A program made the translations under genes and the position numbers. A DNA stretch of 64,000 nt from Chelativorans sp. AA-79 (GTDB taxonomy: Bacteria; Pseudomonadota; Alphaproteobacteria; Rhizobiales; Rhizobiaceae). The notes under the pieces are model-generated. The model ran no database searches and was not told the DNA's origin. It saw only the letters and a program-made list of their open reading frames with translations. Position 1 is the stretch's first letter, and every line of letters begins with the position of its first letter. Positions 26,604-36,319 of the stretch are shown in pieces. The stretch spans positions 3,984,001 through 4,048,000 of the forward strand of contig NZ_CP120361.1 in the NCBI RefSeq assembly GCF_029457495.1. Direction: 5' to 3'.

Positions 26604-29600
26604 TTAGGACACTACCTCTGCATCTTCATCGACCCAGAGCTGGGCACCATCCGCTGTCTCGTAGACGTGGTAGTTCACGTCGCCGTCGGAGGCCGTCCTG
26701 CCCGTATCGGTGAAGCCGGCTGCGTCTATTGTGTCGTCGGCATCACCCAGGATCCGCAACTCGTTCTGGTTCGACTGGTCCAGAACATCCTTCACGTCCT
26801 CCGCGGTGAGCGTCAGGCTGTTCGAACCACCTCCGGTGAGGTCCACCTCGGCACCGAGGCCCAAGGAGGAATGGAACTTCGCGATATCCAGTTGCGAGAA
26901 GTCCATGTGGATCCCGCCGCCGGAGAGCGAAAGCGAACCCGTTCCCGAACCAGCGTCGCCGTGTCCGAAACCGGTGCTGCCGACATTGGCGACATCGCCT
27001 CCGCTGGTGCTCTGCAGAAGGCCCGCACCACCATCGTCCGCACTTGCCTCCGTCAAGGACGGCGCTGAAGATGTGCGGGTGGTCGTGGCCGATATCACGG
27101 GGTCGTGCGGCGTCCGATCTTCCGCTTCGCCGAGCCAGGCCAAGTTACTGTAGCCGTTGTAAGCGATGTAGTTGGCACCACCATACGTACTGAACCACGG
27201 AACAACGCTTTCGGTGTAATCCGTATTGAACGTGCCGTCTCCCTCGCCTGAGTAGATCCTGACATAATTCAGGTTGCCACTGGGATAACGCACCACCCAA
27301 TCCAGAAAACCGTCGCCGGTGGCGTCTACCAGATCGACAGCAGGGTAACTCCCCGGAGTGTGGCCGGTCCAATAGCTACCTTGATCCTTCATATCCGTCT
27401 GCTTCATTGCACGTGTATCGAAGGTCCCATCGTCGTTGCCCAAGAGGACACGAATGTCGTTGTTCGGGTAGTAACCCCAAACCAGATCGACATTTCCGTC
27501 CTGGTTGACGTCCTTCAAGAAGCATGCCGAGTTGCCGGAGTTCAGGGTCGGCAAGGAATACTGGTAGATCGTCGATATGTCGGTTGAGACGGAAGGCGTC
27601 GACCTAAGATGCCCGTCTTCCTGGAAATAGTAGACGTTCAGCTTCTTTTCGGACATGTCGAGGTGGACCCAGGCGAGTCCCCGGTCATTGCCCACATTCG
27701 TCAACCAGCTTTGCGTGTAGTTCGACCAGTAATAGGCGCCGGGACCAACACTCTCCACCGGATGATTTGCGTCGAACTCGCCCGTGGCAACACCGTTTGC
27801 ATCCGTCAAACCGGCAAAGACGCGCAGGCTTCGACCAGTGTTGTTGTAGTTGGCGTGGACAAGATCAAGCACACCGTCGCCTGTCACATCCGCAAGGTGG
27901 GTACTGCCATTACCGCTGCCGTAACCACTCCACGTACCGGTTTGAGCCGGTCCGGCCATATCGGTGGTTCTCAGATCGTCCGTGTCGAAAGTTCCGTCGG
28001 TAGTTCCCGGGACTACGTAGATCTTCTTTGTAGTATAGGCATCCGTATATACCCAGTCGGAAAGTCCGTCACCGGTGACGTCCGCAAAATACTGCTGGTT
28101 TTGATAGTAGGGAGCCGTCGCCCAGCGATATTGGTCATAGAGCGGCTTAAGATCAGTTTCCCTGGTCGGCGAAGCGTCGATCTGTCTCTGCTCGTCGATC
28201 GCAAACATCATCAGTTTCCAGGTGTACGGGTCTAGGTAGAGATACGCGTTAGCGTGGGTCGGATCTCCAACGTCGCGGTGACCAACGTCGTTGTCGCTGT
28301 CGGAGTCGCTGTCACTGTCGGAGTCGCTGTCGCTGTCCGAGTCGCTGTCGCTGTCCGAGTCGCTGTCGCTGTCCGAGTCGCTGTCGCTGTCGGAGTCGCT
28401 GTCGCTGTCCGAGTCGCTGTCGCTGTCCGAGTCGCTGTCGCTGTCGCTGTCCGAGTCGCTGTCGCTATCCGAGTCGCTGTCGCTGTCGGAGTCGCTGTCG
28501 CTATCGGAGTCGCTGTCGCTATCGGAGTCGCTGTCGCTGTCCGAGTCGCTGTCGCTGTCGGAGTCGCTGTCGCTGTCGGAGTCGCTGTCGCTATCCGAGT
28601 CGCTGTCGCTATCGGAGTCGCTGTCGCTATCGGAGTCGCTGTCGCTGTCCGAGTCGCTGTCGCTATCGGAGTCGCTGTCGCTGTCGGAGTCGCTGTCGCT
28701 ATCGGAGTCGCTGTCGCTGTCGGAGTCGCTGTCGCTGTCGCTATCGGAGTCGCTGTCGCTATCGGAGTCGCTGTCACTGTCCGAGTCGCTGTCGCTGTCC
28801 GAGTCGCTGTCGCTGTCGGAGTCGCTGTCGCTATCAGAGTCACTGTCGCTGTCCGAGTCGCTGTCGCTATCGGAGTCGCTGTCGCTGTCGCTATCGGAGT
28901 CGCTGTCGCTGTCGGAGTCGCTGTCGCTATCCGAGTCACTGTCGCTATCCGAGTCTGAGTCGCTGTCCGAGTCGCTGTCGCTGTCGGAGTCGCTGTCACT
29001 ATCGGAGTCGCTGTCGCTGTCCGAGTCGCTGTCGCTATCCGAGTCACTGTCGCTATCCGAGTCTGAGTCGCTGTCACTGTCGGAGTCGCTGTCGCTATCG
29101 GAGTCGCTGTCGCTGTCGGAGTCGCTGTCCGAGTCGCTGTCGCTATCCGAGTCGCTGTCGGAGTCGCTATCGCTGTCGGAGTCGCTGTCGCTGTCACTAT
29201 CGGAGTCGCTGTCGCTATCGGAGTCGCTGTCGCTATCGGAGTCGCTGTCGCTGTCGGAGTCGCTGTCGCTGTCCGAGTCGCTGTCGCTGTCCGAGTCGCT
29301 GTCGCTGTCCGAGTCGCTGTCGCTGTCCGAGTCGCTGTCGCTGTCCGAGTCGCTGTCGCTATCGGAGTCGCTGTCGCTGTCCGAGTCGCTGTCGCTGTCC
29401 GAGTCGCTGTCGCTGTCGCTGTCGCTGTCGGAGTCGCTGTCGCTGTCGGAGTCGCTGTCCGAGTCGCTGTCGCTGTCCGAGTCGCTGTCGCTGTCGGAGT
29501 CGCTGTCCGAGTCGCTGTCGCTGTCGCTGTCGCTGTCCGAGTCGCTGTCGCTGTCCGAGTCGCTGTCGCTGTCACTGTCGGAGTCGCTGTCGCTGTCCGA

Positions 29601-30770
29601 GTCGCTGTCGCTGTCCGAGTCGCTGTCGCTGTCCGAGTCGCTGTCGCTGTCGGAGTCGCTGTCGCTGTCGGAGTCGCTGTCGCTGTCCGAGTCGCTGTCG
29701 CTGTCGGAGTCGCTATCGGAGTCGCTGTCGCTGTCCGAGTCGCTGTCGCTGTCCGAGTCGCTGTCCGAGTCGCTGTCGCTGTCCGAGTCGCTGTCCGAGT
29801 CGCTGTCGCTATCGGAGTCGCTGTCGCTGTCGGAGTCGCTGTCGCTGTCCGAGTCGCTGTCGGAGTCGCTGTCGCTGTCCGAGTCGCTGTCGGAGTCGCT
29901 GTCGCTGTCGCTGTCGCTGTCGGAGTCGCTGTCGCTATCGGAGTCGCTGTCGCTGTCCGAGTCGCTGTCGCTGTCCGAGTCGCTGTCGCTGTCACTGTCC
30001 GAGTCGCTGTCGCTGTCCGAGTCGCTGTCGCTGTCCGAGTCGCTGTCGCTGTCCGAGTCGCTGTCGCTGTCCGAGTCGCTGTCGCTATCGGAGTCGCTGT
30101 CGCTGTCCGAGTCGCTGTCGCTATCCGAGTCACTGTCGCTATCCGAGTCTGAGTCGCTGTCGGAGTCGCTGTCACTGTCCGAGTCGCTGTCGCTGTCGCT
30201 GTCGGAGTCGCTGTCGCTGTCCGAGTCGCTGTCGCTGTCGCTGTCCGAGTCGCTGTCGCTATCGGAGTCGCTGTCGCTGTCGGAGTCGCTGTCGCTGTCG
30301 TCAAAGAATCCAGAGCCGCCACGGTGGTCATCGGAATCTGCGGCCGCTGCTGCGGCAATAATTCCACCAACGCCGCCGAGCATAAGCAACGGGACAAGCA
30401 GACCATGCGCACGACGATCGGCCCCTTCCTCGCCAGGGGCCTGCTCGAACGCTCCGTCACCGGCCTCTGGATATCCGACATCGGTGTCCTGGAACCAGAT
30501 CTCCACATATTCATCGCCGCTCCGGAATTTGAGCAGCGGATGCTCGTTCGTATCCTCCTGGAAGAAATCGACGAGCAGAATGACCTCGCCATTTGTCAGT
30601 CGAACATAAAGGTCGGATCCATGCCGCTCGCAGGCGAGGATTGAATCCGCCGGCAAATCAAGCGCGATGCTCGATGCCGAACTGACATCCAGTTTTGGGT
30701 TCTCTCCCTTCAGCACGCGCACCGAGGACGCGTCAGAGCCAGAGGCAACAATCTGTGCTTGAATATTCAT
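26604..30770 (-). CDS. Giant-repeat Bap-like surface adhesin with (Ser-Asp)n tract, type I secreted
   Basis: 1,388 residues from ATG 30770 (AAGG upstream); the frame is open to 30899 but homology starts at [10 protein letters not shown]. Residues 1-90 are a BapA-prefix-like domain ([18 protein letters not shown]). About 130-150 is a hydrophobic glycine-rich helix ([18 protein letters not shown]) of the kind that retains Bap/LapA proteins. About 160-830 is an unbroken Ser-Asp dipeptide tract. About 830-1210 holds FG-GAP/VCBS-like repeats with Ca-binding loops ([43 protein letters not shown]). The last 120 residues resemble the type I secretion signal of Bap proteins ([27 protein letters not shown]). 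The adjacent type I exporter in the same direction is the likely secretion route. Likely role: biofilm or surface attachment. Confidence 0.9.
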   Translation of the reverse strand: MNIQAQIVASGSDASSVRVLKGENPKLDVSSASSIALDLPADSILACERHGSDLYVRLTNGEVILLVDFFQEDTNEHPLLKFRSGDEYVEIWFQDTDVGYPEAGDGAFEQAPGEEGADRRAHGLLVPLLMLGGVGGIIAAAAAADSDDHRGGSGFFDDSDSDSDSDSDSDSDSDSDSDSDSDSDSDSDSDSDSDSDSDSDSDSDSDSDSDSDSDSDSDSDSDSDSDSDSDSDSDSDSDSDSDSDSDSDSDSDSDSDSDSDSDSDSDSDSDSDSDSDSDSDSDSDSDSDSDSDSDSDSDSDSDSDSDSDSDSDSDSDSDSDSDSDSDSDSDSDSDSDSDSDSDSDSDSDSDSDSDSDSDSDSDSDSDSDSDSDSDSDSDSDSDSDSDSDSDSDSDSDSDSDSDSDSDSDSDSDSDSDSDSDSDSDSDSDSDSDSDSDSDSDSDSDSDSDSDSDSDSDSDSDSDSDSDSDSDSDSDSDSDSDSDSDSDSDSDSDSDSDSDSDSDSDSDSDSDSDSDSDSDSDSDSDSDSDSDSDSDSDSDSDSDSDSDSDSDSDSDSDSDSDSDSDSDSDSDSDSDSDSDSDSDSDSDSDSDSDSDSDSDSDSDSDSDSDSDSDSDSDSDSDSDSDSDSDSDSDSDSDSDSDSDSDSDSDSDSDSDSDSDSDSDSDSDSDSDSDSDSDSDSDSDSDSDSDSDSDSDSDSDSDSDSDSDSDSDSDSDSDSDSDSDSDSDSDSDSDSDSDSDSDSDSDSDSDSDSDSDSDSDSDSDSDSDSDSDSDSDSDSDSDSDSDSDSDSDSDSDSDSDSDSDSDSDSDSDSDSDSDSDSDSDSDSDNDVGHRDVGDPTHANAYLYLDPYTWKLMMFAIDEQRQIDASPTRETDLKPLYDQYRWATAPYYQNQQYFADVTGDGLSDWVYTDAYTTKKIYVVPGTTDGTFDTDDLRTTDMAGPAQTGTWSGYGSGNGSTHLADVTGDGVLDLVHANYNNTGRSLRVFAGLTDANGVATGEFDANHPVESVGPGAYYWSNYTQSWLTNVGNDRGLAWVHLDMSEKKLNVYYFQEDGHLRSTPSVSTDISTIYQYSLPTLNSGNSACFLKDVNQDGNVDLVWGYYPNNDIRVLLGNDDGTFDTRAMKQTDMKDQGSYWTGHTPGSYPAVDLVDATGDGFLDWVVRYPSGNLNYVRIYSGEGDGTFNTDYTESVVPWFSTYGGANYIAYNGYSNLAWLGEAEDRTPHDPVISATTTRTSSAPSLTEASADDGGAGLLQSTSGGDVANVGSTGFGHGDAGSGTGSLSLSGGGIHMDFSQLDIAKFHSSLGLGAEVDLTGGGSNSLTLTAEDVKDVLDQSNQNELRILGDADDTIDAAGFTDTGRTASDGDVNYHVYETADGAQLWVDEDAEVVS
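28288..30302 (-). repeat. 18-bp tandem repeat array encoding (Ser-Asp)n
   Basis: About 2 kb of tandem repeats with an 18-bp unit, coding-strand form GACAGCGACAGCGACTCN, with occasional 12- and 24-bp units. Asp is GAC or sometimes GAT; Ser alternates AGC, AGC, TCN. Because the unit contains no stop in any phase, long open frames appear on both strands. Three identical 41-bp blocks (starting at 28927, 29035 and 30121), carrying the rare TCA serine codon, show that the array grew by segmental duplication. Array length is expected to vary between isolates. Confidence 0.95.
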
Positions 30771-31304
30771 ATCCGACCTTTTCCAATTGATTTTAAAAAA
30801 TTCAGCCAGACATGCAGGCGCCCTTCCCGCCTTCATGCCAAACCTACCAGGCTCCCCTCTCTCGAATCGTGGAGTGGCCGGCAGTCGGCACCCATTCATC
30901 GCGCCGGGCTACTAATTGACAACATTAGGAAGCGAATGGGTGCGATCTCCGGTGCGTAACCGCTCCGGGCTTGCCGCCCGCGTGCGGGACCAAGGCTTAT
31001 GCGCGATTCAGCAATATGCGGCCCGTGTCCGCCAGCGCTGTAAACGCTGGAGAGATGCCGTGGCCACAAGGGCCGTTTTCACGTCCCCGCCACCACGGCG
31101 AAAAGCCGGCGGCCATGCAACGGATGTTTTAAAGTGAGTTCTTTTTTATATTTGGTTTCAATCTACTTCTATCGAACTTATTTCGTGGCCGACGCTTTGA
31201 TATTGAGGAAAGCAGCCCCATGGATACATTTCTTAGTTGAAATATCCCATTCGCTTAGCAACATTGCCTTGTATTTGGCTTCGGGCGATCAAGGGGTAAG
31301 GCAA
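30771..31304. other. Adhesin leader and divergent upstream region
   Basis: 534 bases without a supported gene. The left part (30771-30935) is the adhesin leader shared with the relic, including the conserved 17-bp element at 30912-30928. The right part (31130-31300) is AT-rich and carries the likely promoter of the small plus-strand gene at 31305, before which AAGGGGTAAGG forms the ribosome site. Confidence 0.5.
30912..30928. promoter_or_regulatory. Conserved 17-bp upstream element, copy 1 (adhesin)
   Basis: CTAATTGACAACATTAG about 140 bp before the adhesin start, nearly identical to 26131-26147 before the relic. It has CTAAT/ATTAG arms as an inverted repeat and sits in an AT-rich patch of GC-rich DNA, as expected for a promoter or operator. 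Confidence 0.5.
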
Positions 31305-31523
31305 ATGAATGATGGAAAAGAGCGGCTCGCGTCATGGAACGAGCCGGCAAGTGCTTGCGCGCGCGATCTGCTTGTCCTCCATTTGCGCGAGGCTTTCCGC
31401 CTCGGGGCGGAAATCGGGGATGAAATCGACTTCAGGCTACTCAAGCACCTCCTCGCGATGTCGATCGAAGTTGCGCGGGAAGGTGATGCCCGCCTTGAGG
31501 GAAGAGGCACGCTGCACTCCTAG
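31305..31523 (+). CDS. Small hypothetical protein, 72 aa
   Basis: 72 residues from ATG 31305, preceded by AAGGGG and AAGG 5-12 bases upstream; the frame is open further back to 31134 but without a ribosome site. The product is mainly helical and amphipathic (DLLVLHLREAFRLGAEIGDEIDFRLLKHLLAMSIEVARE) with no signal peptide. Family not recognised. It is divergent from the adhesin gene and could be co-regulated with it through the shared upstream region. A minus-strand frame overlaps it (31437-31721) but has poorer composition. Confidence 0.55.
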   Translation: MNDGKERLASWNEPASACARDLLVLHLREAFRLGAEIGDEIDFRLLKHLLAMSIEVAREGDARLEGRGTLHS

Positions 31524-32334
31524 CGAACAGCGCGTCACCACATCTCCCCGGAAATGGGCTTCATCAGAATCCGTGGAAACGTGAAGGCGACCCTCTCCCA
31601 CACTCGGCGGGCGTGCTGTGCAGCCATCGTCTCCCACGCGGGCACTGAACCCATCAAGCTCTTCTTGTTTTGACAGGCCGTACCGGCACATCACGAGGTC
31701 TCGCATTACCGTGATGGCCACTACCGAGCGGCTCTATCCATCTCGAACCCCGATGGAGCTTCGATGCACGTGGTACTCCGCTAAAGGGAACCGAGTCCGC
31801 CAAAGCGAATCACAGCTGTGGCGACGAGCGCACAGGCATCGTCAAAGGCGCGAGCTGCAGCCTTGTTTCCTACATATATCGTGCATAGGTTGCATTGCAT
31901 ATTATCACGCTAGTTATAAACAATGGGTTTGCGATTTTTCCGATGAAAATTTCAAAAACGGTGTTTACCAATCCACGGTAGAAGATTATGTTCCATCTCG
32001 CGTCGTGATGCTTCTACCACCTGCAACGCGACGATGGCCGCGCCACCGGCGATCCCGCCCCCCTCGCACGGGGCGCGGCCACACTCTCCCCTCCCGAAGA
32101 TCCCAGCACCGGCTTTACGGGAACGTCGCCGCACCGCTAGCGGCCTCACCACCTTCCACACGCGCAGCGTCGCTTCTGAAGGGCGAGCCACATCTGAACG
32201 AGAACGGATAGAGAGCGACGACGGCAGTTTTTCGATCCGCGCCGACAATTTTTTGCCGGATCTTGTCGGATTGCAGGAGGATCCCTTCGTCTTGTTTTCA
32301 GTATTGGAGAAAAGACAGACGAAAGGAGGGGTTC
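31524..32334. other. Long intergenic region
   Basis: 811 bases in which I can support no gene. Left and right parts are GC-rich with overlapping short frames on both strands; the middle (about 31870-31990) is AT-rich. The final 20 bases hold the strong ribosome site GAAAGGAGGGG of the hydrolase. The size and lack of coding character suggest decayed sequence. Confidence 0.4.
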
Positions 32335-33198
32335 ATGTTCCGCACGATCCTGGTCACCGCAAGTTTGCTTGTCCCTGGTTTGACGCATGCCCAGTCCGGG
32401 CCGGCGGGCGAGCGGGTCGAAGTCAACGGCATGCAGATGTACTACGAGGTGTCCGGCGAGGGCGATCCACTGATCGTGCTGCACGGCGCCTATATGAACA
32501 TCCCATCCATGGGAGCGATCATCCCCAAGCTCGCAGAGAGCCACAAAGTCTATGCGCTCGAACTGCAGGGCCACGGCCGCACGACTGACATCGACCGACC
32601 CATCACCTATCCCAACCTGGCGGATGACGTCGCGGCATTCATGGACAAGGTCGGCATCGGGAAAGCCGATATATTCGGCTATTCGATGGGCGCTGCGGCA
32701 GGATTGCAGCTCGCGATCCGACACCCGGAGAAAGTGGACAAGCTCGCCGCCGCATCCGTCTCCTATGATGCCGAGGGTTGGCAACCGGAATTCAAGGCCT
32801 TCATACCGCAGATGACGGTGGACATGTTCGTCGGCATGCCGTTCGCCGAAGACCATCGCAAGCTCTCTGCGGATCCGGATGGCTTCCCCGCACTGGTCGA
32901 GAAGCTGATCGCGCTGGAGCACGAGCAGATGGCGTGGGAGGAGGACGTCAAGGCGCTGAAGACCCCGGTGCTGATCATAACCGGCGATGCCGACGTAACC
33001 ACCCTCGAACATTCAGTTGCGATGTTCCGGCTGCTCGGCGGCGGCGTCATGGGCGATATGGGAAAGCCGCTGCCGGCCTCCCGCCTCGCCGTCATGCCGG
33101 CGACATCACACACCGCCATCATCGGCCAGCCTGACCTGCTCCATGCCTTCATCGAGCCTTTCCTGAAGGACGAAACACCGACGGGAATGTTCGAATAG
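32335..33198 (+). CDS. Exported alpha/beta hydrolase
   Basis: 287 residues; ATG 32335 has the excellent ribosome site AAAGGAGGGG and is followed by a signal peptide (MFRTILVTASLLVPGLTHA). The alpha/beta-hydrolase fold is clear: oxyanion region LIVLHGAYMN, ELQGHGRT, nucleophile elbow GYSMG (Ser about 125), acid in ITGDADVT and catalytic His in ATSHTAII. The pattern is that of the prolyl-oligopeptidase-like or haloperoxidase-like esterase group; the substrate is unknown. Predicted periplasmic. Monocistronic by position: 811 bp of non-coding DNA upstream and a convergent gene downstream. Confidence 0.88.
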   Translation: MFRTILVTASLLVPGLTHAQSGPAGERVEVNGMQMYYEVSGEGDPLIVLHGAYMNIPSMGAIIPKLAESHKVYALELQGHGRTTDIDRPITYPNLADDVAAFMDKVGIGKADIFGYSMGAAAGLQLAIRHPEKVDKLAAASVSYDAEGWQPEFKAFIPQMTVDMFVGMPFAEDHRKLSADPDGFPALVEKLIALEHEQMAWEEDVKALKTPVLIITGDADVTTLEHSVAMFRLLGGGVMGDMGKPLPASRLAVMPATSHTAIIGQPDLLHAFIEPFLKDETPTGMFE

Positions 33199-33466
33199 GC
33201 CACATTGCGGCCGTAGGTCCACCTTGAGAGGAGGCGTATGGCTGTAAAAGGCGCCTCCTCGAATCCTTCATCAGCACCGGTTCTGCCGACTGTTCGGATG
33301 CCGTGAGCCAAGATCCCCACGCCATCTCGAAGGTGCCTTCCACGATCCGCCAAGTCCGCGCACCGCATCGAACCAGATCGAATCTCGGCGACCGCCAAGC
33401 GGTTCAGAGAACTGAAGAGGACGAAGATTGGGCCTCATGGCATTTCCTCAAACCAGGCGGGCCGTG

Positions 33467-34411
33467 TCAGGCATCGTAGAACACCCTAAATCCGCTGTTG
33501 CTGGCCCCGCTGTCTGCCGGGACGCCCGAGCGGGCGGCGATGCGGTAGCGGTAGCAGTAGCTGCGGTGACAGAGGAAGCTGCCGCCCTTCATCAGCTTCT
33601 GCTTCGTCGCCCGTGCCTCCTCGTTTCTGAGCCGCGCCGCCCTCGTCTGCGAGCGCACCATGAAGGGCTCCGACGTCCATTCCCACACATTGCCGGCCAT
33701 GTCGTGGAGACCGGCCGCGTTCGGGGCGAAGGCGGTCACGGGCGAAGTGCCGAGCCAGCCGTCGGCGCGGGTATTGTCATGGGGAAAACGGCCTTGCCAG
33801 ATGTTGCAGGGCAGGAACTCCCGGTCCTCGGGCTCGCGGTCCCCCCAGGGAAAGCGCGGGTCTTCGAGCCCGCCGCGCGCCGCATGCTCCCACTCCGCTT
33901 CGGTCGGCAGGCGCCCGCCCGTCCAGGCGGCGAAGGCGCTGGCATCCGCCCAGGAGATATGTGTGACGGGATGGTCGAGCCGCTCGCTGACATCGCTACC
34001 GGGTCCCTCGGGCGCGAACCAGGCGGCGCCGTCGCACCTGACCCACCAGGGAGTCGAGGATGCCGAGGGAAGGACCGCTTCCGGGTTCGGCAAAAGCCCG
34101 CGGAAGACGACCCCCCAGCCAAGCTCCTCGGCTTCGGTGACATATCCTGTCTCGGCCACGAAGGCGGCGAAGCGCGCGTTGGTGACCAGGTATGATTCAA
34201 CCGCAAAGGGGCGGAGCTTGACGGTGCGGAAGAGCCCTTCGCCATCCTGCCCGATCTCGGGCCGGCGGGTGCCGATATGGCTCGGCCCGCCGGAGAAACG
34301 GACGATTTCCGGGCGCCGTGCATCGGCGATCGCGAACGCATCCGAAGCGTCCGGCTTTGCCGCCGATGGCGCCGAGGCAAGAGAAGTCCGGGAAGCGCCG
34401 CAGCAGCTCAT
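33467..34411 (-). CDS. Formylglycine-generating-enzyme family protein (sulfatase-modifying factor)
   Basis: 314 residues from ATG 34411, one base after the stop of the upstream stump (TGA-G-ATG). It has the FGE-sulfatase fold: FAVESYLVTNARFAAFV, VTHISWADASAFAAWTGGRLPTEAEWEHAARGG, DMAGNVWEWTSEPF, and the active-site block GGSFLC-HRSYC-YRYRIAAR holding the copper-binding cysteine pair C-x4-C. The genuine FGE pair is conserved here, so it can plausibly convert a sulfatase Cys to formylglycine. No intact sulfatase lies in the window; a 49-codon 3' stump directly upstream in the operon position is probably all that is left of one. Confidence 0.9.
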   Translation of the reverse strand: MSCCGASRTSLASAPSAAKPDASDAFAIADARRPEIVRFSGGPSHIGTRRPEIGQDGEGLFRTVKLRPFAVESYLVTNARFAAFVAETGYVTEAEELGWGVVFRGLLPNPEAVLPSASSTPWWVRCDGAAWFAPEGPGSDVSERLDHPVTHISWADASAFAAWTGGRLPTEAEWEHAARGGLEDPRFPWGDREPEDREFLPCNIWQGRFPHDNTRADGWLGTSPVTAFAPNAAGLHDMAGNVWEWTSEPFMVRSQTRAARLRNEEARATKQKLMKGGSFLCHRSYCYRYRIAARSGVPADSGASNSGFRVFYDA

Positions 34412-34412
34412 C

Positions 34413-34560
34413 TCAGGCCGCCGCCCTGTCCAGACGCGCGGCGCGTGCGGCCGCACTGTCGTGCTCCGGCACGTCGCCGATCTGGGCCATTTTCGCGTCG
34501 AGCTTGGCCAGCATCGCCTCGAACACCCCGTTGTGCCGGATCGTCGGCCAGGCGCTATTG
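34413..34560 (-). pseudogene. 3' stump of a gene upstream of the FGE, probably a sulfatase
   Basis: The minus-strand frame from about 34560 to the TGA at 34413 encodes about 48 residues of convincing coding style (WPTIRHNGVFEAMLAKLDA, then MAQIGDVPEHDSAAARAARLD) with no start codon. It abuts the LysE stop, so everything 5' of this point has been lost. Its stop lies one base from the FGE start, as for co-transcribed partners. Because FGE-type enzymes usually accompany the sulfatase they activate, this is likely the tail of one; the tail alone has no diagnostic motif. Confidence 0.5.
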
Positions 34561-35172
34561 CCGCGCGGCGATTGTCACCGCAGCTCCGGCCATGAACGCG
34601 GCGGCAGTCCTGTTCAACACTTTCAACGCGCGAGGCGCCTGCAGCAACAGGCGTGCTCTGGCGGCGAGAATGAGATAGGGCACGAGCACCATGAGCAGCA
34701 CGACGATCGTGCAGAACATCAAAATACCGTAGTCCACGAGGGTCAAAGTGTGCAGGTCGACCAGCGTCGGGGTAAGGGCAAGGTAGAAGATCATTGTCTT
34801 CGGGTTTCCGAGCGTCACAAGCAGGCCAGCCAAAAAACTGGAAAAAGCCCCGCTCTTACCCTTTGATGCCTCGATCTTCCCGGCAGTGATTCCGGACCTC
34901 CAGAAAGTCCAGGCGAGCCAGGCCAGGTACGCAACTCCCACCCACTTCACGACGAGAAAAACGGTGCCGAACGCCTGGGCGAGAACCGCCATGCCCGACA
35001 CCACTGCAGTCAGATAGGTGAGGTCCCCGAGAACCAAGCCGAAGGCCATCAGGAGCGACGAGCGGAAGCCGGAGCCGAGGGCGCGGGCCACAAGGGCCGT
35101 CACACCGGGTCCGGGTATCGCAGCGGCCAGTGCCAGCGCCCCGCTATACGCAATCAGTCCGGCAAGAGTCAT
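34555..35172 (-). CDS. LysE-family amino-acid/metabolite exporter
   Basis: 205 residues from ATG 35172; the open frame extends to 35373 but homology begins at MTLAGLIAYSGALALAAAIPGPG. Six hydrophobic helices. The family signature ALAAAIPGPGVTALVARALGSG lies near the N-terminus, then FGLVLGDLTYL, and VTLGNPKTMIFYLA in the middle (the G-N-P-K motif). These proteins export basic or hydrophobic amino acids, or homoserine lactone-like compounds. No adjacent Lrp/ArgP regulator is seen. Its stop overlaps the end of the sulfatase-like stump, marking the deletion boundary. Confidence 0.88.
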   Translation of the reverse strand: MTLAGLIAYSGALALAAAIPGPGVTALVARALGSGFRSSLLMAFGLVLGDLTYLTAVVSGMAVLAQAFGTVFLVVKWVGVAYLAWLAWTFWRSGITAGKIEASKGKSGAFSSFLAGLLVTLGNPKTMIFYLALTPTLVDLHTLTLVDYGILMFCTIVVLLMVLVPYLILAARARLLLQAPRALKVLNRTAAAFMAGAAVTIAARQ

Positions 35173-35410
35173 ACCGTAAATCCCCAGCACCTCGCATGGC
35201 GCTTGATACACGAATCCGCTCGCGGCGTCAGCTTGGAACAGAGACTGTAGGCGGCTCGGGACAGACGCCGCGCCGCTGAACAGAAAAACGTGCCGATGTT
35301 CAGGTGTTGACGCCGGACGTTGTATCATCGACCGCCCCCGGCGACGCGCGGCGCGTCGGGCAAGAGCGATCAAGCGGAGGATGCTCCGATCGGGCCCTGT
35401 TGCGGTTCAT

Positions 35411-36319
35411 TCAGACCGAACCTTCCTCTCCTTCAAACCCGGCGACGATCTCATTGAATATCAGTAGCAGCGCTTCGATATCCGAACTGAACTTCTGGCC
35501 CAGCGGACGGATTACCGCGAACATGAACCTGTCTTCGAGTTCGACGGTCCTGGCCGAACCGCCGGCCCTTTCGTGGATTCGGGCGGTGAACGGATCCACC
35601 ACCGCAGCCCCCATGCCGCGCAGCACCATCGCAGAGATGATCGATGAGAGATGCGAGCGCGCCATGATCAGCGGCGGGGTGTTGAGCGTGGCGAAGTGGC
35701 GCTCCAGCATCCTGCCGGTGGCGGTCGTCTCGTTGAAGCCTACGAACGCGATGCCGGCGAAGTCCTTCACCCTGACCACCTCCTGTTCCTCCAGGGGGTG
35801 CCCTGCCGGCATGATGCAGCGATAGCCAAGCGCATAGGTATCGATCAGGTCGATATCGAACTGGTGCTGCGTGGGCGCGGTGAAACCAATCTGGCACTGG
35901 CGCGATGCCACCTGGCGAATGACGTTGTGAGTCCGCATCGATAGAAGCTCGATGCGCGAATCCGGCCTCGCGCGGTGCAGCGACATCAATGCGTCCGGCA
36001 GGATGCTCTGCGCCAAAGCCGGCATCGAGGCGATGGAGACGGCGCCGCGCAGCCCGTGCCGAATGTCGCGCGCGGCCTGCTCGATGGTGCCGAGGCCGAT
36101 GAAGGCGCGCTCAACTTCCATCACGAGTTCACGGGCCTCCGGCGTGGGAACGATCTTGCCGCCCATGCGCAGGAACAGGGACATTCCCACGCTCTCCTCG
36201 AGATCGCGGATGAGGCGGCTGACGGCAGGTTGGGAGACGTTGAGCATGTCGGCGGCTCCCGAGACCGAGCCCGATTCCATGACGGCCCGGAAGGCCTCGA
36301 GGGCGCGCTGGCTAAGCAT
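35411..36319 (-). CDS. LysR-family regulator of the amine-dehydrogenase/hydantoinase island
   Basis: 302 residues from ATG 36319 (GGAA upstream); an in-frame ATG at 36349 is an alternative. The winged HTH at 1-60 reads SGSVSGAADMLNVSQPAVSRLIRDLEESV; the effector domain follows at 90-290. The sequence style (MLSQRALEAFRAVMESGS) resembles LysR proteins of opine or amino-acid catabolism. It is divergent from the 2Fe-2S subunit gene; the 99-bp space holds the perfect palindrome CGAATATTCG (36330-36339) flanked by ATAAC/GTTAT arms, a good candidate operator. It likely activates the divergent dehydrogenase genes in response to the substrate. Confidence 0.9.
   Translation of the reverse strand: MLSQRALEAFRAVMESGSVSGAADMLNVSQPAVSRLIRDLEESVGMSLFLRMGGKIVPTPEARELVMEVERAFIGLGTIEQAARDIRHGLRGAVSIASMPALAQSILPDALMSLHRARPDSRIELLSMRTHNVIRQVASRQCQIGFTAPTQHQFDIDLIDTYALGYRCIMPAGHPLEEQEVVRVKDFAGIAFVGFNETTATGRMLERHFATLNTPPLIMARSHLSSIISAMVLRGMGAAVVDPFTARIHERAGGSARTVELEDRFMFAVIRPLGQKFSSDIEALLLIFNEIVAGFEGEEGSV

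Noticed and set aside
28288..30302. Repeat array considered as CRISPR
   Set aside because: There are no spacers; the unit is an 18-bp in-frame coding repeat and no cas genes are present.
28291..30609. 772-codon plus-strand frame of Ser-Leu-Ser-Glu repeats
   Set aside because: It is the antisense of the (Ser-Asp)n array, which is open in all phases; the minus-strand frame has domain homology on both sides and a ribosome site.
31437..31721. 94-codon minus-strand frame overlapping the 72-residue gene
   Set aside because: No ribosome site and less protein-like composition than the plus-strand frame, which has a strong start signal.
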